In this document: positions 11,888-23,584 of the stretch, piece by piece
Layout: each line of letters opens with the position of its first letter
How positions within the stretch are numbered: position 1 is the stretch's first letter
DNA from: Nemophila menziesii
Taxonomy: Eukaryota; Streptophyta; Magnoliopsida; Boraginales; Hydrophyllaceae
Assembly (NCBI GenBank): GCA_029959085.1
Contig: JARWIR010000002.1
Coordinates: forward strand, 67,882,154-67,946,153
Length of the DNA stretch: 64,000 nt
Direction: 5' to 3'
Notes under the pieces: generated by a model
What the model saw: the letters and a program-made list of their open reading frames with translations, nothing else
Told to the model about the DNA's origin: nothing
Databases searched by the model: none
Position numbers and translations under genes: made by a program

Positions 11888-12349
11888 ATGACTAACAGAT
11901 CTGAAGCTATGGAATACAAGAGAAAGTGCTCAATCCTTGGGAAGAATAAGAAATTGCCTAGGGCCACCATTGAAAAACCCATCAATCTTGATGAGGTTTC
12001 TGAAGAATCAAAAGAACAGGCACCTAAACAACCACTACCAAAGAAGAGATTAACTGCTAGAATGTCCATACCATCAAGGAGGCCTTTGAATAAAATAAAA
12101 ATCCAAGACCAAGGTTCTTCTACCTCTTCCTCTGAAATTGTTTATGATCTTCCTCCTTGGGCTCTCCAGTTACAGAACGAGGTTGAAAGATTACGTGAAG
12201 ATAACAAAGATCTTTGGGCAGAAGTCATACAGTTGGAAACACCGGTAGAGAATTTTACCTTGTATAAGGATGTTGATGATTATACTGATCCTTCGGATGA
12301 CGAGGACGATATGATGGATCTCTATGGCCAGCCAGGTAGGTCATTCTAA
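11888..12349 (+). CDS. Extra ORF in the env position of the Athila element (function unknown)
   Basis: An intact reading frame of 154 codons counted from the second Met (MTNRSEAMEYKRK). I chose that start over the Met at 11873 because the element at 59785-64000 has an ORF beginning MTNR at the same place. The protein is Lys/Arg-rich for about 65 residues, then has a short heptad-like stretch (LQLQNEVERLREDNKDLWAE) and an acidic end. It has no signal peptide or membrane segment, so it is not an envelope protein in the usual sense. It may be a nucleic-acid-binding accessory protein; that is inference. Unlike gag-pol it has no internal stop. Confidence 0.6.
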   Translation: MTNRSEAMEYKRKCSILGKNKKLPRATIEKPINLDEVSEESKEQAPKQPLPKKRLTARMSIPSRRPLNKIKIQDQGSSTSSSEIVYDLPPWALQLQNEVERLREDNKDLWAEVIQLETPVENFTLYKDVDDYTDPSDDEDDMMDLYGQPGRSF

Positions 12350-12427
12350 TTTTTCTCAATAGCTTGTATGCATTAGGTAGTTTAGTTAGTTTATTTTAAA
12401 TTTTATTCCATGCTTGAGTCTTTTTTC

Positions 12428-12469
12428 GAGTCGTGGGGACACGGCTCACTTTTGAGTTGGGGGTGGGGA
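12428..12469 (+). promoter_or_regulatory. Internal hairpin plus polypurine-like tract
   Basis: GAGTCGTG, loop GGGA, CACGGCTC (12428-12447) can form an 8-bp stem with one U-G pair. Three bases later comes TTTGAGTTGGGGGTGGGGA (12451-12469). The first 14 bases of that tract are identical to the true polypurine tract before the 3' LTR, which also follows a hairpin at three bases' distance. It may be a second plus-strand priming site. Confidence 0.6.
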
Positions 12470-13828
12470 TTCGTTGTCCTCATCTTCTTTTCGTTTTTGC
12501 ATAAAATTTAAAATTTTTAGGTTGAATTAAGGCATAGAATATCTTGAATGTACCTATTTGAGCATGATTTTATTAGGTCAATGATAATAGGTAGTATGCT
12601 TTTGAAAGATGCAACAAATTTGTTTAGATGCATGTAAGAAAACAGGAAATAAAGGATAGAAAAGTTAATGAGCAATGCTAAGAAATCACGTTGAAACTTA
12701 GGAATAGTTATTTGGTGTGTAGAACGTGAGGTTTAAAATTAGTTGAAAACCCACTTGTCTATGAACTAATAATGAAAACGTAACGAAATCCGGTAGTTAG
12801 AAAAATGACTAAGGCAGTTCTTTCATGATAAAACACTTGAAGCCTTTAGACTTTCTCACCCTTTTGTTTGATATTATTGTTATTTATCCGTCTTAGCCCC
12901 TCTGAGCCTTTCTAAAGCCTTTATTGAAACACATTATAATCCATACCCTAGTTTATAGGACTTATCTATATGACCCGCACTCGAATCGCAAAACCCGAGA
13001 CACTCATTTTAGAGCTTGAGTTTGGGGTGGTGGGTTTCATTATTAGGGAACTTTGGGAATTGGGAATTATCTTTGTGATTTTATTGATGATGAATTGTTA
13101 TTATTGTAACCCTTTGCAGGGTAATAGTGAATGAAAAAGAAGCTACGAGCTAATTTTGCCAACAAGGGCATAAAAAGAATATATATGAGAAAAAATAGTG
13201 TGATATCTCAACATCAAAAGAGAATCATAACTATACAAATAAAAATTGATGTGAAAAGAGAATATATATTCGGACCGGCAAAGTGGATTTTATATCATCA
13301 AAGGTTAATTGGGATTATTGGGGATGCACATTAAAATGCATCAATAAATTGGGTTGAGTGAGAACATCTTCGAGTGAAAACTCAAGCTCTAGGGCGATTC
13401 GTTGATGGCTAGTGAGGAGTGAACCAAAAGCTCACTTTTCATTATCCAAATATACCACACCCGTCCTTAAGCCAAGTTATAACCAAGACCTTATGATTTT
13501 TAACTACTAGGTGGAGAAACAATTGAGCTATTAGGTAGTAGGTAAGTGGACCATTGGATGTTGTATTTGGGACCTATGAACAACCTATAGCCATTAACCT
13601 GAACTAAGTTATCATCCTCTCTTTCTGGCATTGTGAAATTAATCTTAACTTGAATTTATGGATTGTTGATTACATGTATAATAAGCATCTTTGTGCATTA
13701 TTTCTTGAGCATTACTACATGAGATTTTTTGGATTTTATGCTCTAGGATCATTCATTATATTTTGTTCTTGTTCTCCTCCGACTTCTTCTTGTTTATTTT
13801 GACTACCCTACTGTTCTTTACTTTTATT
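12470..13828 (+). other. Long conserved 3' untranslated block of the Athila element
   Basis: No believable ORF. The sequence is recognisably shared with 960-2345 (+), 16941-18280 (-), 42956-44390 (-) and 61381-62740 (-). The best conserved part is around 13350-13500, on the themes GGGTTGAGTGAG, CTCAAGCTCTAGGGCGATTCG and AAAAGCTCACTTT. Conservation of a noncoding block across copies of different age suggests packaging, dimerisation or another RNA role. Confidence 0.7.
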
Positions 13829-13862
13829 GTATCGGGACGATACAACTTTGAGTTGGGGGTCT
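13829..13862 (+). promoter_or_regulatory. Hairpin and polypurine tract before the 3' LTR
   Basis: GTATCG, loop GGA, CGATAC (13829-13843) form a perfect 6-bp stem. AAC follows, then TTTGAGTTGGGGGT (13847-13860) and CT up to the LTR at 13863. The G-rich tract is the plus-strand primer site by position. Confidence 0.8.
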
Positions 13863-15352
13863 TGATGTCTCCTCATTTGTGATAGTAAAATATACTCATG
13901 AGACATCATTTTAGGCTTATTTATTAGTTTATAGGTTGATTTTAGCTTATTTTAGTGCACTTTCCTATTTTGAGTCTTGATTTGTAGAATTATTATTTTT
14001 AGAGCATATTGGGTTTAATTGTTTATTTAGTGTGAAGCTTTAAAGATAATTATGGAGATTAATTAGAGTCCAAGTCAAATACTACAACTTATGGAAAGAG
14101 ATTTGCATGGAAATTGGAGATAAAGGAAACAAAGGCTAAAAAGATGGAAAAGGAAAAGTTGCCTAAATCTGGGATTCTGCATACACGTCCAAAGATATGC
14201 GTTTTTACCTAATAAATAGGCCGAATTTGGTAATTTCCTTCTTAAGGGTCAAGATAATTCTGTTGCGATTCTTTTGGTATCTTATGGAGCTCAATCCGAC
14301 CAATAACGAAGAAGATACACTCAAAACAGCGCAGCAGTGTTTATCTTTATTTCCTTACGAATTTGAGTTGGGCTAGAAGTCCATTACTTGAAGTTATCTC
14401 CACCAAACGAATTAGGTCAACCTATACACTATAAATACAGCCTCTTAACACTCTTAAATCATCCTTGGTGAAACCTTAAACCTAAGAGGAAGCTTAGAAC
14501 ACAAGAGAGAAGTCTGGAAGGAGCTGTTCATCAACAATGTCTTCTTCTACCTTTGATTTTGTAATTTCTTTCTTTTCTTTCATGAACTAAATTTATTTAG
14601 CTTGAGTTTTAGCATTAATGTATGAACCCTAGTTTTGATTGACATCTATCTAATTTGGGAATTTAATGTTTTAAATAGAATTATAGTTTTTATTCTCTGT
14701 TTATGTGTTTGGATTTATATTCTGTGTTCTTGTGGACTGCAGCCATTAGAATTACCATCTAGTAATTAGGATACCATTGACAATGGTGTTTAATTGCATG
14801 TTTAGCAAATAACGTTTAGTTTTAGGTTTGATCTGACAACCCAACCTAGCTAGATTATCACTATGGTTTAGGCTTTGTGAATATTTACCAATTACAGGAA
14901 AAGTTTGCTTAGGAAGCCTTATTGACACAGGTAAATCCTATTTTAAACTACCGATAGCATATTGGGACCGATTAGGGAAATACTACATAATTCACCCTTA
15001 CATGTTTAGAACGGCAAAACTAGTGGGGATTACATGCTAATAACTTAAGCTATATTCTCATATCACTTCTCTTTCATATTTATTTTCTGTCTTTTAATTC
15101 TTAGTTTAATTTAGTTTATTAGAAAATCAAACAAAAATATATTTGTCTTTACTTTTATTTGCGTTTAGTTGTTCTACCTTTAATTTATTTGCACTAGGTA
15201 TTTGCATAAGATTCTCCTAACCTCGGTAGTCTCTACGGAACGAATCTCAGTCTAAAAATTGCATACGATCTGTATACTTGCAGAACCGTGTAGTTCTAGG
15301 GTGTTTTTGCACTTTATTTACATCTTATTTTATCACACCCTGGGCCCCACCA
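13863..15352 (+). repeat. 3' LTR of the Athila element
   Basis: Starts TGATGTCTCC straight after the polypurine tract and ends CCCCACCA, followed by TSD CTATC (15353-15357). It is 1,490 bp and matches the 5' LTR throughout, with about 30 scattered differences by eye. Confidence 0.93.
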
Positions 15353-15357
15353 CTATC

Positions 15358-16904
15358 GATCACTCTTAAAGTATGATAAAAATCAACATTAAAGAAGAAA
15401 AGCGACTAACCATAAGTGTACGGATTTTTTAAGTAATAAATAGGTAAAAATAGGATTATCGTCTCCACAGGAATTGTGAAGTAATATAAAGGTTTTAGAT
15501 GATAAGTAGAATTAATTGTAATACGAAATAAAAATAGATACATGTTTTGTTTTTTTTATAATAAAAGACAAATGGAAGAATGTAGAGTAAATTAAACTAA
15601 ACTAAGGATTAAACTAAAGAGATTACTTAAATGTGAGAGAGATATATTTGAGTCTAGCTAGGGTATCAGCAAAGCTGGTAAATGTAATGCATTCGTTTAA
15701 GGGTAAAGTCGGTATTTTTGTATTAGTCGGTACTTTAAAATAATGCTAACTCTCGTTAGGGTAGACTTAGGAGGCAATCCTACGGTATTATAGACCCCGT
15801 CAGAGCAACTATAACCTACTTTCAGATGATTATGACTAAAACCCAATTGGCTACATAGTTAGTTAAGGCTGCTATATTCAATAACAAATAACACATGTCT
15901 ATTACCTACTTCTGTAGTTACACTCTCCCCTTCCGGATGATTATCGCCACTAGTGAATAGCCTAATTACTAAAACTTACCCTTGATTCGCGACGTCACTG
16001 ATTGTAAATATGTACAAAATAATAGTTAATATCAAATACCCAACTTAATTTAAATTAGAAATAACCCCAAATTTGAAAATAAACATTGAATTATAAAACT
16101 AGGGTTCTTCCTATGTTGCGATTCTCAAGTACATAGAGTTTAACTCATAATTAAATATAGAAAATAAATAAAATTAATTAAAACATGATTCCTAATTACT
16201 GAAATAAATTGAAAATAACCTAATTGGAATGACTTAAACTGTTATTGAAGAAGAAAGACTTCTCCAACTTCTGCTTCTCTCCTTCCGAGCCTCATCTCTT
16301 TTAAAATATTAAAGCGTGTTGTATTATGAGTCTAAGGAGCCTTTTATATTGATTAAAAACGAATTAAGCCCATGTTTGGCTTAATTAGATGATTAAGGTC
16401 CAAATCCGTTTTTATTATTCCCGCACTGCTGTACACCACTCCAGTAAAACAGATATAACTTTCTCATCGTAAGTTCAAATCACCTGAAACCACTTCTAAC
16501 ATGTGGCTAACTCAAAATCCCATTTTTTTCATTTGAACCGCCAAGTCAGATTCTGCACCATTTGGGCTCAGGAAGGGCTAGAAGTGACATCTTTACACTT
16601 TCCAATGCTCCTCTATCTTCACTAAAGTGATGTCTTTTGCTCTTTTAACATTTCCTTTTGATATTGGACTTTAAAATTCACTTCTTTTCTTCATCTTGAT
16701 GCCTCCTAGCAACCATGTACCTAAGAACTTCACATTAGACAAGAAAATTAACAGACAAAAACTTCAAAACTAACAATATCTCAAATCTGAAGGAAGAAAG
16801 TTCAATATAGCAAAATATGCCAATAAATCTATCAACTAAGTCCATTTTCTACCTAAAATTATGTCTCCTAATGGGATTTATCTATCACAAACATGGAGAC
16901 ATCA
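15358..16904 (-). repeat. 3' LTR of the minus-strand Athila element
   Basis: The right end GGAGACATCA (ending 16904) is the inverse of the TGATGTCTCC LTR start and abuts a polypurine tract. The left part has the GTATGATAAAA motif near an LTR end. The exact left terminus is obscured by the insertion at 15352/15353, so 15358 is approximate. Confidence 0.7.
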
Positions 16905-16940
16905 AGACCCCCAACTCAAGCCTTTGTCGTCCCGACAAAG
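16905..16940 (-). promoter_or_regulatory. Polypurine tract and 8-bp hairpin of the minus-strand Athila element
   Basis: On the minus strand, CTTTGTCG, loop GGA, CGACAAAG (16940-16922) precedes CTTGAGTTGGGGGTCT, which abuts the LTR. The stem sequence differs from GTATCG/CGATAC in the younger copies yet is fully paired, so the changes are compensatory. Confidence 0.75.
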
Positions 16941-18279
16941 TAAGAAAAAAAAATAGAGGTCTAAGGTAAGAAGCAAATGCATAATCTAAAGAATGATTCC
17001 CAAAGCCAAACTTAAAATAAATCTCATATAGTACAACCTAAGAACTAATGCACATATACACCTACCCTGAAAAATCAAACACATAGATAATTTCAATCCA
17101 AAATTAATTTCACAATGCTAGAAGATTACCCTTGATACTTAGCTCGAGATGGTGGCTATAAGGTGTTCATCAATCCTTAATTGCTTTGTACGCTCCACTT
17201 AAATTACTCCATTTTATAAAAACTGTTATTCCACTATACATCTAAGAATCACGAGGTCTTTACGATTTTAACGTAGGCTTAGGAACGGCGTAATATGTAT
17301 ATTTATGAAATTTGAAGTGAGCTTTTGGCTCTCTCTCTCTCCTCACTAACCATCAACCTACTAACCCTGAGCTTGAGTTTACACTCGCATAATTTCTCAC
17401 TCAACCCATTTGACGCACTAATTTAGAGCCTCCAAATTAACCCAATAAGGTCTAACGATGATATCACATACCTTCCACTTTGCCAGTTACTTTATTTTCA
17501 TTTATCATAATTTTTTTCACTTACATTTTTTTGTAAGATATCCCAGACACTCAATTTTATGTGAGTAGTCATGTCTCTTATAAAAAAAATTCTCTTTTTT
17601 TTTCTCAAAGACCCCGTCAAAGGGTTACAATTATTACATCATCAGCAATTGCGCACATAATACAAACACGTAAATTCCCACACAATGTAATCTCCCATGA
17701 TGAACCCACTACCCTAAACTCAAGCTTTAAAGACAGATAGTCGCAAGGTTACGATTCAAGTGTAGGTCATATGGAAAGTCGTATAAAACTAAGGGGATAT
17801 GCCTTATATCATGGCGTCAAAAGAAAGGCTTACAAGCTAAAAATGGTTCTAAGAAAGACATAACATTAATAACGGGTTAGAAAGCTAAAAAGGATAAATT
17901 GGCTATCAAAGAACTGCCTCTATCATTTCCTTAGCTAAGTATTTCCACTCTAGTCTCACCTCTAGTTCACAATTAAGTGAGTTCTCTACTCATTTAGATC
18001 TTACGTTCTACACACCACTCATTATTACTACTTACAAGCTTACTTTTTTTGCATTGTTCATTAATTTTTCCTATCTATCATCTAGTGTTTGCAAGCATTT
18101 AAGGTGAGTTATACATTAACTCTAAGGTCTACCATTTTCTATCATTAATTTACAAAAAAATTGATTTTAGGGACATTCAACAATCTCTACAGTCAAATTA
18201 CTCCTTAAACTAATTTTTATTTGGTTTTAAATTTTTCGAAAAGCTGTAAAAACAGAAAAATGGGGATGAGAACAACGAG

Positions 18280-18322
18280 TACCCCACCCCCAGCTAATAA
18301 AAGAGTCGTGTCCCCACGACTC
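18280..18322 (-). promoter_or_regulatory. Internal hairpin plus decayed polypurine-like tract
   Basis: On the minus strand, GAGTCGTG, loop GGGA, CACGACTC (18322-18303) is a perfect 8-bp stem. The A replacing G in the second arm turns a U-G pair into U-A. The purine tract after it survives as GCTGGGGGTGGGG. Confidence 0.65.
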
Positions 18323-18378
18323 AAAAAAGACTCTACAACAGTAAAAATTAAAATATTATACACAAAACATATAAGCAA

Positions 18379-18645
18379 TTAGGGAAACCGTTTAGAAAAT
18401 GTTACACGGCCATTGCACAGCCCCTCGAACTCGCGGTTAGAAAGGGTCTCATGATTTTCAAAACTATCCATACCTTCTTGCGAAGTTGAGGAAGAATGTG
18501 ATTTGTAACAATTGGTTTTCTGTGACAGGCACGCTTTTATGTTATACATGTGTTGTTGTGTTGGCACCTCATATTTTGATTTATTCTCACATGGTTCCAA
18601 TTAATTTTTTTTCTTCTTCATGATGTGTTTCTTCCTCTTTGACAT
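18379..18645 (-). pseudogene. Remnant of the extra (env-position) ORF
   Basis: A minus-strand ATG at 18645 opens MSKRKKHIMKKKKN and then meets a TAA. An open stretch of 73 codons follows to 18379. Place and basic N-terminus match the extra ORF at 11888-12349. No domain is recognised. Confidence 0.4.
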
Positions 18646-19029
18646 CCTCACCAACCCACAACTTAAGATGTACCCCGTATGGGATAAAAATATGAATGGT
18701 TGGTGCTTCTTGAGGTTGTTGTATGGAATAATATTTTTATGGTGTTTGGGTGGTGGTTTATGAAGAACGAGGGAAGGAATTTAGCTTACTTATGGGTGGA
18801 TGAAATCTTGAAAACTTGATAATCATTGGTGTTTTTGGTTTTGTGAAATGGATTTGATGATGATTAATGTGTTTATGATGGACTAATGGGAGATTTTATG
18901 GTGTTTTGGTGTGTTGTTTTATGGTTAAATCAAGCTCTCTTGGTGGTTTAATGGAGTTTGGGACTGAGATATACATTTTTGTGAAGTTGAAGGAGGCTAG
19001 GATTAGGGTTCCTTGATATTAGAAACCCT

Positions 19030-19500
19030 AACGAATATTTCCAAGTTTATTGCCGCCGCCGCACCGGTATATGCCGGTTATTTGTACGGCTAGCCGGCCT
19101 TGCACTACGTGTTCTATAAACCGTAACACGGTTGGGCGCGGATGATGATACAGTCTCGCACTAGTAATGTCGCTGATAGGGCCGCCATGCCGGTCCTCTT
19201 CTTCAATGTTTCGACTCAATATCGTGAGCGAACCGTCATGACCCTTCTCCTTCACCGTCACCCCGCTTAAATGGGATGGCTAGCCGGTCAAAGTTTTCGT
19301 AACTTTCCGACTTGGATAATCGCGACCCTTGGGCGCGAGTATCGATACGGCTTGGGTGCCGGCAATGCCACCTAGAGGGACGAAAAGCTGGTCGAGTATG
19401 CTTAAAGTTTTTTATCTTGACTGTAACGTGACTGTCACGACACTTTAGAGGGCAGTGGTATGCTGGTCGTGGGACCGGTATGCTGCCAAGAGCTGCAAAT
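19030..19500 (-). repeat. GC-rich hypervariable region of the minus-strand Athila element
   Basis: A GC-rich island with repeated CCGGTATGCCGG-like and GGCTAGCCGG palindromic words. It sits between integrase and the extra-ORF remnant, as in the other copies, but its sequence is not the same as theirs. Open frames across it are by-products of composition. Confidence 0.6.
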
Positions 19501-19704
19501 TTCTCCAAATCACCCCAAACTCAAAATTATACCTACCTACACAACAAAATACTTAACCTTTCTCTCCCCTTAGCTATAATAAACACTAAGACTCAAAATT
19601 AAAAGAAAAAACACTTAATAATCTATACTCCAAGCAATAAACTAATATACAATTAAACTGACTTTTATTTAGTGTCGTTGAGCTTTGACGGGTTATCTCT
19701 CGCA

Positions 19705-20521
19705 CTATTTAGCTTCGAGGAGGTACATGACCTCCCCAGGATGTGGATCTTCCTTGCAATTAGTATCATTGCCCCCATGGTAGACTTTCAATCGATGCCT
19801 ATTCACCATGAAGGTGTGGTGCTCGATCGGATGTTCAATCTCTATAGCTCCATGAGGCGTAACTTTGGTCAAAACATAAGGACCTGGCCACTTCGATCTC
19901 AACTTCCCTGAATAATTATTGAACTTGGAGTTATATTTATGGACCATCTGTCCAACTTCGAACCTTTTATCAAGGATTCGGTTATCATGCCATGTCTTCC
20001 TCTTTTTTTTTGTAAAGCTTAGCATTCTCATAAGCATGAAACCAGAACTCATCAATTTTATTTAGTTTCATCAATCTACTTTCTCCGAATGGGATAGGAT
20101 CTAAGTTCAAATCCACTATTGCCAATATGCACCTAATTCAAGCTCAAGAGGTAAGTGACAAGCCTTACCATAAACCATGCGATACGAAGATGCACCAACG
20201 AGCATTGAATACAGTGCAATTAGAACATAATGCATCATTTAACTTCATTGACCAATCCTTACGTGCTGCTCCAACGGTCTTCTCAAGAACGGATTTGATC
20301 TCTCGATTAGAGATCTTAGCTTGACCGTTTGTTTGTGGATGATAAGAAGTAGATACACGATGTCTCACCCCATACTTCTCTAAAACCGCCTACAAGTACT
20401 TGTTACGAAATATGTTCCTCCATCACTAATAATAACTCTAGGTGTCCCATGTCTTGTGAGGATGTGTGATTTCAATTTTTTTATCACCATTCGTGAATCA
20501 TTCGAAGGTAGAGCTACAACC
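19705..20521 (-). pseudogene. Integrase core (3' half) and C-terminal domain, minus strand
   Basis: Minus-strand pieces include HILTRHGTPRVIISDGG (second catalytic Asp), the Glu-bearing [12 protein letters not shown] segment at about 20320, and a C-terminal GQMVHKYNSKFNNYSGK ... KVTPHGAIEIE part at 19705-20000. Frames change between pieces. The upstream half of the integrase continues at 23590, on the other side of the nested solo LTR. Confidence 0.85.
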
Positions 20522-20526
20522 TCTAC

Positions 20527-23500
20527 TGGTGTCTGGTAGGGTGTGTGGTGGTCCTTTGTGTGTTCTAAAATAAATGCAATAAATAATCGAACCACAACCG
20601 CAAGTGTACGGTTGTCCCAAGTAGTATAACTGATAAAACAGATTCATTCCAAGGACGGAATGGTTGACTACAATGCTTATCTATTAATGATTGAATGCAC
20701 TTATGAAAACAAATAAAGATAATATGTTTGTTTGGTTTTGTATTAATGCTAAGTAAATGAAAGACAATTATTAAAATGCAAATAAAAACTAAGACGCAAG
20801 TAAAATGAGTAAAAACGCGGTATGAGAAGTAGTACTTGAGAACGCAAGGATCCTCCCAATCCTATTTCCTAACTTATGTTGTTTAAGGGCTAAATTGGTC
20901 AATTACAATGGTCGGGATTCTAAATTCCTTATACCCCCGTCAGGGTGGACTATAAGGCGATCCTAGAGTGTCACTAGTCCCGTCAGGGTAAATATGATCC
21001 ACTTTTGGATGATTAAGTTTTATTACCTCATTGGCCCTAGAATTAGCTAAGTTCGTCAGAATCAAAAGCTTCTATCCTAGATTGAATAAATGGTTCTGTA
21101 TTTAAACCCTCCGTCAGGATGATCCAATCGCCACTAATTGGAATAGCCTAAATACTAACACCTGTTCCTAGTTCATGACGCTAAAGACAGTAAATATTCT
21201 CAATTTATCGAAAAGAGTAAAAGCCCCAATCTAATTTAATTTAACAGAAACCCAAATTCAACATTCGTTATTCAATACGATTGGGATTCACCCATTAATT
21301 GTTCTCAAGCACTATGAAATGTTTAGCTCATATTAAAAATAAAAAATAAATTAAAATAAATGGAATTCATAATTGATTACAAAATTAAAAGATAAAAAGA
21401 ACCTAATTTCCGGAATAGGAATGACTACGAACGGAGATATAGACCCTCTCAAGCTCTTGTAGCTTCTTCTTCTTCCTTCTGTTGCTTCTCTCTGGTGTTT
21501 TTAATCTTGCAGAATGTGAATTGTATGAAAAATAGAAGTCCAGACCTCCTTTTATAAGTGCAAATTCGGACTTGGACCTAGGCTTTTAATTAAATGAAAT
21601 ATAAAAGGCCCAAGTCCACTAACTTAGCCCAAAATCCCGTAACTGCTGATATGCCTTCACTAAAACGGATTTTTCTGATGCGTTATGACTCCGATTGACC
21701 TCATTCCAGTTGCTAAAGTTCCGTAACTCGATAAGGAATGTTTTCTCTTCAAAGGTCAGCGGCTAAATCATCTCTTAAGCACCTCTAAATCAGCAATCTA
21801 TGGCCTGGAAAATGGATTTTCAGCTCTAAAAATAATATCTTCGGGATTTATCTTCAAGTCTTGACTCTATCTCGCGATCTTTGACTTTCTCCTCGGATTC
21901 CTCTTCTAGCTAACATCTAAAACCTGTAAACTTTACACTAAAAATACCAATATTACGCGCAAAAGCTTAATAAACTAAAAATGCTAGAAATAAAAGAGGA
22001 AAATCATATTATTGCATATTTAGTCCAAAAGTCTATCAAATTGATTACATAAACACCAAAAATGATGTCTCCTAAGGGTCGAAAATAAGAACAATTAGGG
22101 AGACATCAGTGTGATAAAAATAATGTAAATAAGATGTGAACTATCATCCTAACCAATCACGTTACTCACTTCAAGTATCACAGGTCATACACAAGTTTTA
22201 ATGATAAGTTAGATTTGTTCTCAGGGAATTAGTGTGTTATACGAATGGATTACAAGAAAGTGTAGTAAGAATTTAGTTGCAAGGAATTTAAAGATAATAA
22301 AGTAAAGATGAATAATTGTGAAAATAATAGTGATTAACTAATGACTAATGCAATAAAATACAGATGTAAGAATAAGATGATAAATATAGCTTAGGTTTGC
22401 TTGTATGCACTTATCCTTCTATTTCTTCTACTAGTTATAAGGGTGATTAAATCTCTTAAAGTAAGTAGCCAGGATTCTATATTCCTCCTAACCCCCTCCG
22501 GGTGGACTTAGGCGGCGACCTAACAATTACCTGGGGACTTGGGTAAGGGGACCCATCGCAATAATCGGTGGGTAATCTCAAACCCTAATGGCTATCTAGT
22601 TAGGCAATCCCTTTCGGGTCACTACCGTACACTAGATGTTTATGTGGGGTTTCAACTATTAGACAACCCTCCCAGTTGACCATCCAACTACTATTAATGG
22701 GGTAATATATACTCGTGCACTAGCAAGAACTACAATTATTAAATCATAGCACATAAAAGAAATATAAAGTTTAAGAAGCTCAATCAATTTAAAAAGGGTT
22801 TTCCCAAACAAACTTAGATAGAAGAAAATAGAATTCAAAGATTATACATATGCAAAACCAAAGCTATGGGAAAATTAGTTCATGCTGAAAAGAAATAAAC
22901 TAAAATAAAGATACATGTTGTCAACTTGCTTCTCTTGATGTTGTTTCTTGATACTAAGGACTAATAACTAAGAAAAGACATGTTTACAATGATAAGAGGG
23001 TGTATTTATAGGTGTTTTCTAATCCTAGGTCGAAATCTTGGAGTAGAAGGCAAGTACTTTGAGTCCAAGTTCAACTCAGATACGCTTTCTAAAATATAGG
23101 AGAGGATAAACACTACTCACTGTTTTGATCATATCTCCTTCGTTATAGGGCCGTTTTTCTCTCACGTTATATCTAAACGACCGCAACGGAAATATATATC
23201 TAAATTTAAAGGCTTATCCAAATTCGTAGCCTATTTGAATTTATCTTCACTTTAGTAGACGTAGCTGCAGAATTTCTAGATTTATTTGGCAACTTTTCCT
23301 TTCCTAATTCAAGTCTACTTCCTTTTATCTCTTTATTCCTTCCATATTTTCTTTCCTTAACTCTTTAGAACTTATTTGGCATCTAAATACATTCCATAAA
23401 CCTTAAGAGCTTCACATTAACACACAAATTAAACCAAATATGCTCTAAAAGTAATAAATCATCAAAGCAAGACACAAATTAAGAAATTGTCAAATGATAG

Positions 23501-23584
23501 GGAATAATTCTTAACTAATTAATAATATACACCTAAAATGATGTCTCCAACATACATTAATATATCACAAATAGGGAGACATCA
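20527..23584 (-). mobile_element. Solo LTR inserted in the integrase, itself interrupted
   Basis: The plus strand starts TGGTGTCTGGTAGG (20527) and ends GGAGACATCA (23584), the inverted ends of an Athila-type LTR. Its own sequence is 20527-20545 joined to 22114-23584, about 1.49 kb. Flanks are TCTAC (20522-20526) and ATTAC (23585-23589), an imperfect TSD. Removing it rejoins integrase sequence around the VSKWV motif. The body resembles the LTRs at 41417 and 48411 and has an inverted TATA motif (TATTTATAGG) near 22995. Confidence 0.8.
20546..22108 (-). mobile_element. Second solo LTR nested inside the first, TSD GTGTG
   Basis: Runs from TGGTGGTCC (20546) to AGACATCA (22108), flanked by perfect GTGTG copies at 20541-20545 and 22109-22113. 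The GTGTG is part of the conserved GGGTGTGATAA LTR end of the host solo LTR. It belongs to a different LTR subfamily, one that shares an opening block (CCACAACCGCAAGTGTACGG) with the fragment at 35006. There is no internal region, so it arose by LTR-LTR recombination. Confidence 0.88.

Larger units (their letters stand above)
4106..15352 (+). mobile_element. Athila-lineage Ty3/Gypsy LTR retrotransposon, full length, coding region broken
   Basis: Two LTRs of about 1,490 bp in direct orientation bound an 11.2-kb element. They begin TGATGTCTCC-like and end CCACCA. The 5-bp flanks CTATC match perfectly at 4101-4105 and 15353-15357. Inside, in order: primer-binding site, gag with zinc knuckle, retropepsin, reverse transcriptase, RNase H, integrase, GC-rich repeat, extra ORF, and two hairpin-polypurine modules. 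By eye the LTRs differ at about 30 positions (around 98% identical), so insertion is fairly recent. It cannot move by itself because gag-pol carries stops and frameshifts. Lineage is called from the RT sequence, LTR length, primer site and the ORF in the env position. Confidence 0.93.

Noticed and set aside
11888..12349. Retroviral-type envelope gene
   Set aside because: The position suits env, but there is no signal peptide, transmembrane helix or Cys-rich ectodomain, so only an extra ORF of unknown function is called.
20527..23584. Complete two-LTR element with a very short interior
   Set aside because: The two LTR-like blocks belong to different subfamilies, and the GTGTG duplication shows one is nested in the other.
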